From contig DUHJ01000059.1 of assembly GCA_013330925.1 (NCBI GenBank), positions 1 to 6,261 on the forward strand: DNA of 6,261 nt, written 5' to 3'. Below the pieces are notes generated by a model. That model made no database searches. It had not been told where the DNA came from and saw only the letters and a program-made list of their open reading frames with translations. Made by a program: the position numbers and the translations under genes. Origin of the DNA: Candidatus Poseidoniaceae archaeon. Its GTDB lineage: Archaea; Thermoplasmatota; Poseidoniia; Poseidoniales; Poseidoniaceae. Within the stretch, counting starts at the first letter, position 1. Each line of letters begins with the position of its first letter. Of the stretch, positions 1-5,244 are shown piece after piece.

Positions 1-585
1 CCCTGTGAAGTGGACCGGATGGACGTGATACATGGTCACGTCGAGTTCTTCGTCGACGATGTACCCCTCGGTCAGAAGGCCTTCCTCGTCGTCCGCCAAT
101 GCATCGGCGACCAACGACGACCAATCGACCTCTGCTCCTGCGATGGACCAATCCGCGTTGGCCGCAGGAGGAGCAGGAGGCTTGGCATGACGTGACCATC
201 GCAAGCCCCACCGCTTTGATGCACCGTGGGCGGAGGACTGGAGCGTCAACACCTCACCACCAGAGCGGGCCACGTCGAGGACAACGGCCCGTTGGAGCAA
301 ATCAGGTTGCTCACGAAGCAACGTTTCGAGCCAGGAAGGGGAGGGGAGGGCAAGATGACGGTTCCAGTGACAGAACAGGACCTCCTCTGGAGAGAGCACG
401 ACACGACCGTCATCAAGCCGAACGCCGAGTCTGCTCTTCTCGTAGAGGCGTTGCCCAAGTTTGGCGGGCACAATCCATCCTTGTTCGTGTTGAACGGGTG
501 GATCCCAGCGGTCTCGTGGCCCTTCTGGGCGAGTCCCAAGCGGTCTCGTTGGACGGGGCCGTGGTCGTAACTCACGGTCCGCCAT
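1..585 (-). CDS. endA: tRNA-splicing endonuclease EndA, two-repeat type (partial, C-terminus off left edge)
   Basis: The enzyme excises introns from archaeal pre-tRNAs by cutting the bulge-helix-bulge motif, leaving ends for RtcB to join. The window shows 195 codons with no stop. Residues about 36-75 resemble the tRNA intron endonuclease N-terminal domain: a GWIVP strand, LYEKSRLGVR, then VVLSPEEVLF. Residues 97-116 (LLQRAVVLDVARSGGEVLTL) match the degenerate first catalytic-fold repeat. After a Pro/Ala linker (about 136-142), residues 172-190 with IVDEELDVTMYHVHP align by eye with the inter-repeat strand of Archaeoglobus-type EndA (VDEESEITYFRVYEP). That suggests a homodimeric two-repeat enzyme; the Tyr/His/Lys triad would lie in the second repeat, outside the window. 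The start is uncertain: ATG at 585 or in-frame ATG at 630, neither with a convincing ribosome site. Residues 7-30 are unusually rich in Arg and Pro and could be non-conserved or mis-started. Confidence 0.85.
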   Translation of the reverse strand, partial: MADRELRPRPRPTRPLGTRPEGPRDRWDPPVQHEQGWIVPAKLGQRLYEKSRLGVRLDDGRVVLSPEEVLFCHWNRHLALPSPSWLETLLREQPDLLQRAVVLDVARSGGEVLTLQSSAHGASKRWGLRWSRHAKPPAPPAANADWSIAGAEVDWSSLVADALADDEEGLLTEGYIVDEELDVTMYHVHPVHFTG

Positions 586-634
586 GGCTCGGGCTGACGC
601 ACCGCCCTCATAGACGAAACGGAGGAACATTCCT
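586..634. promoter_or_regulatory. Divergent gap between endA and the winged-helix gene
   Basis: This short gap separates two divergent start codons (585 minus, 635 plus), so promoters for both directions must lie in or near it and partly inside the coding ends. I do not see a clear archaeal TATA box in either direction. If endA starts at 630 instead of 585, only four bases separate the two genes. Confidence 0.4.
621..626 (+). promoter_or_regulatory. Shine-Dalgarno site deciding the start at 635
   Basis: GGAGGA lies eight bases before the ATG at 635 and complements the 16S rRNA 3' end core CCUCC. It favours this start over the in-frame ATG at 659. The other starts in this window do not show such a strong site, so this gene may be translated with unusually good initiation. 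Confidence 0.7.
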
Positions 635-1354
635 ATGCAGGCGAGCCCACTGCACCCCATGGAGGAGCCTCAGAGCACGATTCCTGTGCTGGAACGTCTC
701 CTCTTGCACCTCCACCATGTGGACGTTATGGGCAAGGGAGCAAGTCCCCTTCAGCAAACCCAAACCGGTCTTGCAGAGGGTGTGGGCATTCAACGCAAAC
801 ACGTGCCTCGTGCCGTCAAGCGGCTGGTGGAAGAAGGACGGGTCAACCTGGTCCTCCAGCACGTAACCGGACATCGTCAGCGTCTCCGTGTTCACGTCTT
901 GACCGGTTTGGGCATGGAGGAGGCAAAGAATATTCGAGCATCGCTCGAAGGCACCATGGTCAAGGTTGACGAAAGCGAAGAACGCCTGTTGGACGTGATT
1001 GACGCCGGTCGATTGGCGGTGTTGCACGGATCTGCAAGCGGCCAAGGAACCAGCAACGAAGGTCAGCGGGAACAGGAACACGCGCCTCTCGCGCTGGCCG
1101 CGCGACTCTTGGGGAGCGACGATGAGCACGTGCAAGCGATGTTGATTGAACTTGACGACGTTGCCGTGGACGAATCGGTTCTGCTCGAGGGGCCAGAAGC
1201 GGCTTTCATCGCATGTTTGCACACCGCACTTACCGACGCCGTCATCACGCCCGATGAAGAGGCAATCCTCGTTCGAATGCGAAAAGAACTCGGGCCATTT
1301 GGTGGGCCACTAAAGGCCCACGTCTTGACCCTCCTTCACGACATGCTGAAGTGA
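635..1354 (+). CDS. Winged helix-turn-helix protein, archaeal, with TerB-like C-terminal motif
   Basis: A 239-residue protein whose first third is a probable winged-helix DNA-binding domain. Residues about 16-70 carry the helices, ending in a recognition-like stretch (GIQRKHVPRAVKRLVEEGRV). Residues about 72-97 form a wing followed by VLTGLGMEEA, the pattern 'basic strand, LT-x-x-G-x-x-x-A' common in archaeal MarR/ArsR-like regulators. No signal peptide or membrane segment is visible. The middle is acidic and helical. Near the C-terminus (about residues 198-217), LTDAVITPDEEAILVRMRKE recalls the 'DG-x-I-x-x-x-E' helical hairpin of TerB-like domains, but this is only a visual resemblance. The gene heads a plus-strand unit with the PfkB-like and archease genes and is divergent from endA. 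It might regulate this unit, but no operator was identified. The ligand and the targets are unknown. Confidence 0.8.
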   Translation: MQASPLHPMEEPQSTIPVLERLLLHLHHVDVMGKGASPLQQTQTGLAEGVGIQRKHVPRAVKRLVEEGRVNLVLQHVTGHRQRLRVHVLTGLGMEEAKNIRASLEGTMVKVDESEERLLDVIDAGRLAVLHGSASGQGTSNEGQREQEHAPLALAARLLGSDDEHVQAMLIELDDVAVDESVLLEGPEAAFIACLHTALTDAVITPDEEAILVRMRKELGPFGGPLKAHVLTLLHDMLK

Positions 1355-1366
1355 TGTGGGCGCAGC

Positions 1367-2437
1367 ATGGCCACCATGGGAATGACGGATGCGGAGATGG
1401 ACGCCCACGACCGCTTGACCTCCATCGTCGGGACGTTGGCTGACATGCCGTCGACGAACGTCGTTCTGGTCGGCGACATCATGATGGATCGCTACATCCA
1501 TGGTTTTGCTGACAACCTCAACACCCGTGCCCCGGTTCCAGTGCTCAAAGAAACAAGGCGTGAGGAAGCCGTTGGAGCCGCAGCACACGTCGCTCGCGGT
1601 TTGGTCTCCCTCGGCCTGAATCCATGCCTGTTTGGCGTCGTTGGTGACGATGGCGCAGGCGTGAGCGTTCTGGACTACCTCAACGAGGAGGGGGTGAACA
1701 CCGACACCATCAGCATCGTTGAGGGTCGAACCACGACGGTAAAGACACGGTTGTTGGCGACGCGTCAGAACCTGGTCAGGGATGAACAATTGATGTTGCG
1801 ATGGGACATTGAGGCGGATGAACCCATGCCCTCCTCCGCAATTGAGGCCATGTACGACATGGCCTGTGAGCAAGTCGAAGGTGCTGCTGCCGTCATCCTC
1901 TCCGATTATGGCCAAGGCGTGGTGACCGACGAAGGTGCCGCCAAAATCATCGCTCGAGCGAAAGAAGCCGGTGTCCCGGTGATCGCCGATCCGAAACTCA
2001 CCGGGTTCCATCGCACGCAAGGCGTTGAATGGGTCGTTATGCAGTCCCAAGGCTTGGAATTGATGCGACGACGTTTGGGTGCGGACAATCCCACAACTGC
2101 AGCCCATGGCCTGCTCGCCGAGCACGGATGGGGACAATTGCTCGTGTTGGAAGGTTCGAGCGGCGTGACCATTTACAGCAGCAAGGGCGAGGATGCTCAC
2201 GTCGATTGTACGCTGACGGAGCTCAAGCAAATGATTGGCCTCATCGATGCCGCAGCGGTGGCCATCACCGCTGGAGTTGCGGCCGGGTTTGACGTTCAAG
2301 CAACGGCTCTGTTGGCCAATGCGGCATCGGAGTGCATCTTGGGTGCAGACCGAACCGAGCGCTTTGTCCTCACCCGGGACGATTTGATCGAGCGCATGCG
2401 AGAAACGGCCTGGAACCTTCAGATTTCCAAGCGGTGA
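1367..2437 (+). CDS. PfkB/ribokinase-family protein resembling HldE/RfaE kinase domain, active-site motifs degenerate
   Basis: A 356-residue protein that aligns along its length with the kinase half of HldE (D-glycero-beta-D-manno-heptose-7-phosphate kinase). Visible matches: VGDIMMDRYIHG (35-46), RAPVPVLK (54-61), SLGLNPCLFGVVGDD (81-95), ILSDYGQGVVT (177-187), VIADPK (205-210) and LLANAAS (315-321). The adenylyltransferase half of HldE (GxFDxxHxGH) is absent, so it would be a stand-alone kinase. Several key positions differ. The GGAAN sugar-binding motif reads GAAAH (about 70-74), the LTPN motif reads VMQS (224-227), and the GAGD anion-hole/catalytic motif reads GLID (291-294), keeping only the Asp. 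It may therefore be a pseudokinase or have an altered substrate. It starts 12 bases after the winged-helix stop; ATGs at 1376 and 1382 are alternative starts. Family assignment is firm; heptose kinase activity is doubtful. Confidence 0.85.
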   Translation: MATMGMTDAEMDAHDRLTSIVGTLADMPSTNVVLVGDIMMDRYIHGFADNLNTRAPVPVLKETRREEAVGAAAHVARGLVSLGLNPCLFGVVGDDGAGVSVLDYLNEEGVNTDTISIVEGRTTTVKTRLLATRQNLVRDEQLMLRWDIEADEPMPSSAIEAMYDMACEQVEGAAAVILSDYGQGVVTDEGAAKIIARAKEAGVPVIADPKLTGFHRTQGVEWVVMQSQGLELMRRRLGADNPTTAAHGLLAEHGWGQLLVLEGSSGVTIYSSKGEDAHVDCTLTELKQMIGLIDAAAVAITAGVAAGFDVQATALLANAASECILGADRTERFVLTRDDLIERMRETAWNLQISKR

Positions 2438-2441
2438 GCAC

Positions 2442-2930
2442 GTGAGCCATTGGATTTGGCCGACCACCGCCGATCTGGGCCTGCGGGCCATGGCTCCAAA
2501 CGTTGAACGGTTGTTCGCGGATGCGGGCCTCGGATTGCTTGCGGCCATGGACGTTCAAGGAACGACGACCTCCAAGGTACAACACGGTCAATGGAACGTC
2601 AACCTCGATGCCGTTGCAGGACGGGTCGACCTCGATGTCCTGCTGTTGGCTTGGCTCGATGAAGTGCTGTACCAAGCCCAAGCCAAATCACGTTGGATGT
2701 TGAGTGCAGAAGTCAAGATCACGCAACAAGACGACCACTCCAGCGTGTCTGCCATGGTGTCGTACGTGGACGGCGGTGGCATGGACCGAGGCGTTGAGGT
2801 CAAGGCGGTCAGCAGCCACGGTCTCGTGCTCAAGCACCTGGATGCTGGAGAGTCCTTGCCCGGCCGAAGCGATGCCATGCCGACCTTGGTCGGTCCAGCG
2901 TGGTATGCGGACGTCTTGTTGGACGTCTAA
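2442..2930 (+). CDS. Archease, cofactor of the RtcB RNA ligase
   Basis: Archease is a small metal-binding protein that lets the tRNA ligase RtcB turn over by promoting its guanylylation, so it acts in tRNA splicing. The 162 residues carry the family landmarks in order: TTADLGLRAMAPNVERLFADA (from residue 8, with metal-ligand Asp 11), LLLAWLDEVLY (67-77), EVKAVSSHGLVL (119-130) and a C-terminal WYADVLLDV whose Asp 161 is the other expected metal ligand. It is a little longer than typical archeases because of an insertion around residues 134-152 before the last strand. The usual His of the HTAD motif is Thr here. The start is GTG at 2442, four bases after the upstream stop; the next ATG (2490) would remove the TAD motif. 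It is the last gene of the plus-strand unit, and EndA, its partner enzyme in splicing, is encoded about 1.9 kb away. Confidence 0.93.
   Translation: MSHWIWPTTADLGLRAMAPNVERLFADAGLGLLAAMDVQGTTTSKVQHGQWNVNLDAVAGRVDLDVLLLAWLDEVLYQAQAKSRWMLSAEVKITQQDDHSSVSAMVSYVDGGGMDRGVEVKAVSSHGLVLKHLDAGESLPGRSDAMPTLVGPAWYADVLLDV
2910..2927. repeat. GACGTC inverted repeat at the end of archease
   Basis: GACGTC, a six-base spacer TTGTTG, then GACGTC again. Because GACGTC is self-complementary, this can form a 6-bp hairpin on either strand. It lies just before the archease stop and just past the SRP RNA 3' end, between convergent transcripts. It encodes the conserved DVLLDV C-terminus, so it may be a codon coincidence. 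No T-run follows on either strand. Confidence 0.3.
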
Positions 2931-3227
2931 GGTGGGAGCGCCCCAGGTGGACGCTCGTTCCCATGGCCCAAATCCGCCTGCTTCCTCCGTCCCGGGTCCC
3001 CACAGCACCCATGGCCCCAGGTAGGGCTGCTCCGTTCCCGGCCTGACCTGTTCCCCCGGTTATCCGATTCCCGTCTCCCTCCGGAGACGGTTCTTGGCAC
3101 CCGGGTCATGTGGGGGCGAGACATCAACGTCCGCAAGCGGGAGACCACGGGTCGGTTGCGCCGCCCCGGGGCATTCGGTCCGCCATAACGACGATGTGCG
3201 GTACAGGGTACGCCGAGCCCCCCACCT
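2930..3227 (-). ncRNA. Archaeal signal recognition particle (SRP, 7S) RNA
   Basis: RNA scaffold of the SRP, which targets nascent membrane and secreted proteins to the Sec translocon; it binds SRP54 and SRP19. Read on the minus strand, its ends pair as helix 1 (AGGUGGGGG with CUCCCACCU, 9 bp including one G-U). The 5' Alu part contains GCUCGGCGUACCCUGUACC with the conserved UGUA turn (3202-3205). Helix 6 is an 8-bp stem CCGUCUCC/GGAGACGG with the GGAG tetraloop (plus coordinates 3071-3090), the SRP19 site. Helix 8 has the CCG-GGAA-CGG cap (3032-3041), with GUCAG (3043-3047) opposite AGCAGC (3026-3031), the SRP54-binding symmetric loop. A length of about 298 nt is normal for archaea. This explains the long protein-free gap. 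The 3' end meets the archease stop codon. Boundaries are inferred from helix 1 and are good to a few bases. Confidence 0.95.
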
Positions 3228-3251
3228 ATCCCGAGGTGTGCTGACGTCGAC

Positions 3252-3260
3252 TGTATTTCA
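3252..3260 (-). promoter_or_regulatory. Probable TATA box of the SRP RNA gene
   Basis: On the minus strand, TGAAATACA lies with its AAATAC core at -26 to -31 from the inferred SRP RNA 5' end (3227), where archaeal TBP boxes sit. It is the only A/T-rich patch in this GC-rich gap. Its first three bases are the ccmE stop codon TGA, so the promoter is embedded in the end of the upstream gene. The box is inferred from position and composition. Confidence 0.6.
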
Positions 3261-3644
3261 ATCAGTCGTCGCTTCTTCCTCGTACTTGGAAGGGCAAGAG
3301 GTCTTGATGACGGAGGCTTCGAGCAACCAACCTTCGTTGGTCTCCACCAAGGTTCCCTCGGCGTAGACGGTACGGTTGTCACCAAGTCCGTTGGACACGG
3401 TCGCATCGAGGAAGGAGATGGTGAGGGTCGTTGTTTCGCCTTCCAGAACAAAGGAGGAACTCCCGTTGTCGATGCTGCCGTCCAACACCTCGCCTCGAAC
3501 CGCCACGATACGGCCGTCGACGGCATCGGCGAGGAGATCGTCCACCGTCATCGTCGGAGCAGGGGCATCGACGAGCAGGGTCGCAAGCAGCCCCACGGTG
3601 ATGGCCGCTCCCACCAACATCAATTTGACCCGGCGGGTCAGCAT
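3258..3644 (-). CDS. ccmE: CcmE-type cytochrome c maturation haem chaperone, CxxxY variant
   Basis: CcmE holds haem covalently and delivers it to apocytochrome c outside the cytoplasmic membrane. The 128-residue product has an N-terminal anchor (about residues 7-25, after a basic LTRRVK) and then an OB-fold. Family features include IVAVRGEVLDGSI (46-58), a central strand pair with FVLEG and LTISFLDA, VYAEGTLV (93-100) and LLEASVIKTSCPSKYEEE at the end. The haem-attachment position is Cys 117 in CxxxY (C117, Y121), not the HxxxY of most bacteria; the Cys form is known from Desulfovibrio and archaea. ATG at 3644 is chosen because it places the membrane anchor at the terminus; in-frame starts further upstream would overlap pyrD. 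No strong ribosome site is seen. It follows pyrD by 25 bases on the same strand. Other ccm genes are not in the window. Divergent from E. coli CcmE, but the C-terminal motif makes the call fairly secure. Confidence 0.87.
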   Translation of the reverse strand: MLTRRVKLMLVGAAITVGLLATLLVDAPAPTMTVDDLLADAVDGRIVAVRGEVLDGSIDNGSSSFVLEGETTTLTISFLDATVSNGLGDNRTVYAEGTLVETNEGWLLEASVIKTSCPSKYEEEATTD

Positions 3645-3669
3645 GACGCGACGTCCAGCCTGTGGGCTA

Positions 3670-4740
3670 TCAAGGCGACGTTTCGTCCAACCCGTCGACC
3701 ACGTTTCGTACGAGTGAAGGGCCTTCGAACACAAAAGCGGAGTAGGCTTGCAACAGCGTTGCGCCGGCATCGAGTTTTTCCTGCGCATCGGCGGCCGTAG
3801 AAATGCCACCCACGCCAACGATGGGCCAGTCGCCACCGGTGTGTTCGTGCACCGCACGAATCAGAGCGGTGCTCCTTGATTTCAACGGGGCACCAGAGAG
3901 CCCTCCCTTTTCGGACAAGAACCGTCCGTGTGACGGATGTTCAGGCTCACCTCGTCGGACGGTCGTGTTCGTCAACACCACCCCATCCGCCCCGCTTTCC
4001 CGAGCAACGTCAACCATGCCCAAGAGCGTATCGACGTCGAGGTCTGGTGCAAATTTCACCAGCATCGGACGTGCGAGGTCCACACCATTGTTCAACTCCT
4101 GCAAACGCTTCGATAATCCAGACAACAAGTCACCGAGTGCAGATTCATGCTGCAGATCTCGAAGGTTGGGCGTGTTTGGCGATGAAACGTTGACCACAAA
4201 ACCGTCAACCACGTCATGGAGGCGTTCCATCGATGTGGTATAATCCGTCAGGGCCTCCTCGTTTGGCGTGATCTTTGATTTTCCAAGGTTCACGAACAAC
4301 GGACACGACAACGGGCCCCGGCGTTGAAGATCCGACCTGATGCGATTGGCCACCGCCTCTGAACCGTCGTTGTTGAACCCCATCCGATTGATCAAGGAGC
4401 GCGAACGGTCGTCCCTAAACATCCGAGGTTTGGGGTTCCCTTGTTGGGCATGCATGGTCACACCACCGACTTCCACGAAACCAAAGCCAATGCTCTCCCA
4501 TCCGCGAATGGCTTCTGCCTTTTTGTCCATGCCAGCCGCCAGCCCGAACCGGTTGGGAAAGGACAAACCCCAGACGTTGACGACCTTGGCCTTCTTCGGT
4601 CGATACAACCTCCGGAGTATTCCTCTGCCTGGCTTGGTGGACGAGGCGAGGCGAAGCATGCGAAGGGCCCGACCGTGCGCACCTTCGCTGCTTTGCAGCC
4701 GTTGAACCGGCCGCACGAAGGAACGGTAAGGCCAGCCCAT
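3670..4740 (-). CDS. pyrD: Dihydroorotate dehydrogenase, class 2 (quinone-dependent)
   Basis: Fourth enzyme of de novo pyrimidine synthesis: oxidises dihydroorotate to orotate with FMN and passes electrons to the membrane quinone pool. The 356-residue length and a basic helical N-terminus (about 1-50, membrane-associating) are those of class 2. Seen motifs: GLAAGMDKKAEAI (66-78), INRMGFNNDG (117-126), FVVNVSSPNTPNLRDLQ (181-197), LVKFAPDLD (227-235), LTNTTV (256-261), GGLSGAPLK (279-287) and VGVGGI (308-313) for FMN phosphate binding. Ser 187 corresponds to the catalytic base Ser of class 2 enzymes (Ser 175 in E. coli), whereas class 1 uses Cys. All expected residues appear intact. ATG at 4740 gives a normal N-terminus. 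The gene is divergent from 4794 with a 53-base gap and is probably co-transcribed with ccmE. Confidence 0.97.
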   Translation of the reverse strand: MGWPYRSFVRPVQRLQSSEGAHGRALRMLRLASSTKPGRGILRRLYRPKKAKVVNVWGLSFPNRFGLAAGMDKKAEAIRGWESIGFGFVEVGGVTMHAQQGNPKPRMFRDDRSRSLINRMGFNNDGSEAVANRIRSDLQRRGPLSCPLFVNLGKSKITPNEEALTDYTTSMERLHDVVDGFVVNVSSPNTPNLRDLQHESALGDLLSGLSKRLQELNNGVDLARPMLVKFAPDLDVDTLLGMVDVARESGADGVVLTNTTVRRGEPEHPSHGRFLSEKGGLSGAPLKSRSTALIRAVHEHTGGDWPIVGVGGISTAADAQEKLDAGATLLQAYSAFVFEGPSLVRNVVDGLDETSP

Positions 4741-4793
4741 GATGTGGCTCGCTCACGGGCATCCTTCAAGCCTTACGGGCTGCACGTGCATCC
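4741..4793. promoter_or_regulatory. Divergent intergenic region with a 10-bp palindrome
   Basis: It separates pyrD (minus) from the unknown gene at 4794 (plus). It contains the perfect palindrome TGCACGTGCA (4781-4790), three bases before the 4794 start, and two similar octamers, TCACGGGC and TTACGGGC (4753-4760 and 4773-4780), spaced 20 bases apart. No convincing TATA box was found in either direction. A regulator site is possible, but a 10-bp palindrome can arise by chance. Confidence 0.35.
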
Positions 4794-5222
4794 ATGAGGC
4801 CAGATGACGAGCGTTGGCCGGCGGTTCGGGAAGCCGCCAGGCGGATCCTCCGCACCCCACACGTTCGCCTGGAAATCCCTGAATCAAGCATGGGTCAAGC
4901 GAGGAATTTGGTCAGTGCCATCGCTGAAGCCGATCCGGCACGGCTCGCCCTTCCTGAACTCCAACCCGCTTCTTCGTACACCGTTCGAGATGCCGATGAC
5001 GGTACGGTGTTGGTGTGCTGGGCCAACAACGCTCCTGAAGATGCCCTGTTGTTCCTGACCTCGCGCCCAAACGCTGTGTCGTTTGAGCATGTCATTTCGA
5101 TGGCCCACGACCTTGTGGAGGCAGGTTATCCGGGCTGCTTGGGATGCGGTGGACCGGGTTTGGAAGCACCGTGGGACGAGTTGGCATGGAGAACTCGACA
5201 AGACACAACATCGTTCAAGTAG
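4794..5222 (+). CDS. Hypothetical protein, 142 residues, with a CxxC motif
   Basis: I do not recognise this protein. It is soluble-looking, with no signal peptide or membrane segment. The first third is basic/amphipathic (WPAVREAARRIL), and the middle has alternating strands (YTVRDADDGTVLVCWANN, residues about 62-79). There follow LLFLTSRPNAVSFEHVISMA, a predicted helix, and then a turn GYPGCLGCGGPG (about 111-122) containing a single CxxC that might bind metal with a partner or form a disulfide. ATG at 4794 is the first start; no strong ribosome site precedes it. It ends 22 bases before the topoisomerase gene on the same strand, so the two are likely co-transcribed. A role with the topoisomerase is conceivable from position alone. 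That it is a real gene is supported by its clean fit between neighbours and by lack of a better frame. Confidence 0.72.
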   Translation: MRPDDERWPAVREAARRILRTPHVRLEIPESSMGQARNLVSAIAEADPARLALPELQPASSYTVRDADDGTVLVCWANNAPEDALLFLTSRPNAVSFEHVISMAHDLVEAGYPGCLGCGGPGLEAPWDELAWRTRQDTTSFK

Positions 5223-5244
5223 GCTCGACGGGGCCGGACCATCC

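Noticed and set aside
166..180. Purine-rich repeat GCAGGAGGAGCAGGAGG as a possible regulatory or slippage repeat
   Set aside because: On the coding (minus) strand it simply encodes the Pro/Ala linker of EndA.
99..866. Open frames on the plus strand at 99-866 and 226-570
   Set aside because: They overlap endA antisense and the start of the winged-helix gene; their Arg-rich translations show no motifs, whereas the minus frame aligns with EndA.
1310..2548. A 412-codon open frame on the minus strand across the PfkB-like gene
   Set aside because: It lies antisense to a clearly homologous protein and crosses into both neighbouring genes; its translation is rich in His, Gln and Cys with no recognisable motif. 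It is a shadow caused by GC-rich codon use.
2931..3257. RNase P RNA or a riboswitch as an explanation of the GC-rich gap
   Set aside because: The helix 6 and helix 8 tetraloops and the symmetric loop identify SRP RNA, and the conserved RNase P core motifs are not seen.
2927..3526. Open frame on the minus strand spanning the SRP RNA and ccmE, and a plus-strand frame at 3094-3366
   Set aside because: The region is explained by the structured SRP RNA and by ccmE in another frame; the translations are low-complexity Arg/Pro/Ser sequence.
3645..3857. Upstream extension of ccmE to a start at 3857
   Set aside because: It would add 71 residues overlapping the pyrD coding end and would bury the membrane anchor inside the protein; the ATG at 3644 gives a normal CcmE N-terminus.
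3803..4243. Plus-strand open frames within pyrD
   Set aside because: They are antisense to an intact, fully recognisable PyrD and show no family features.
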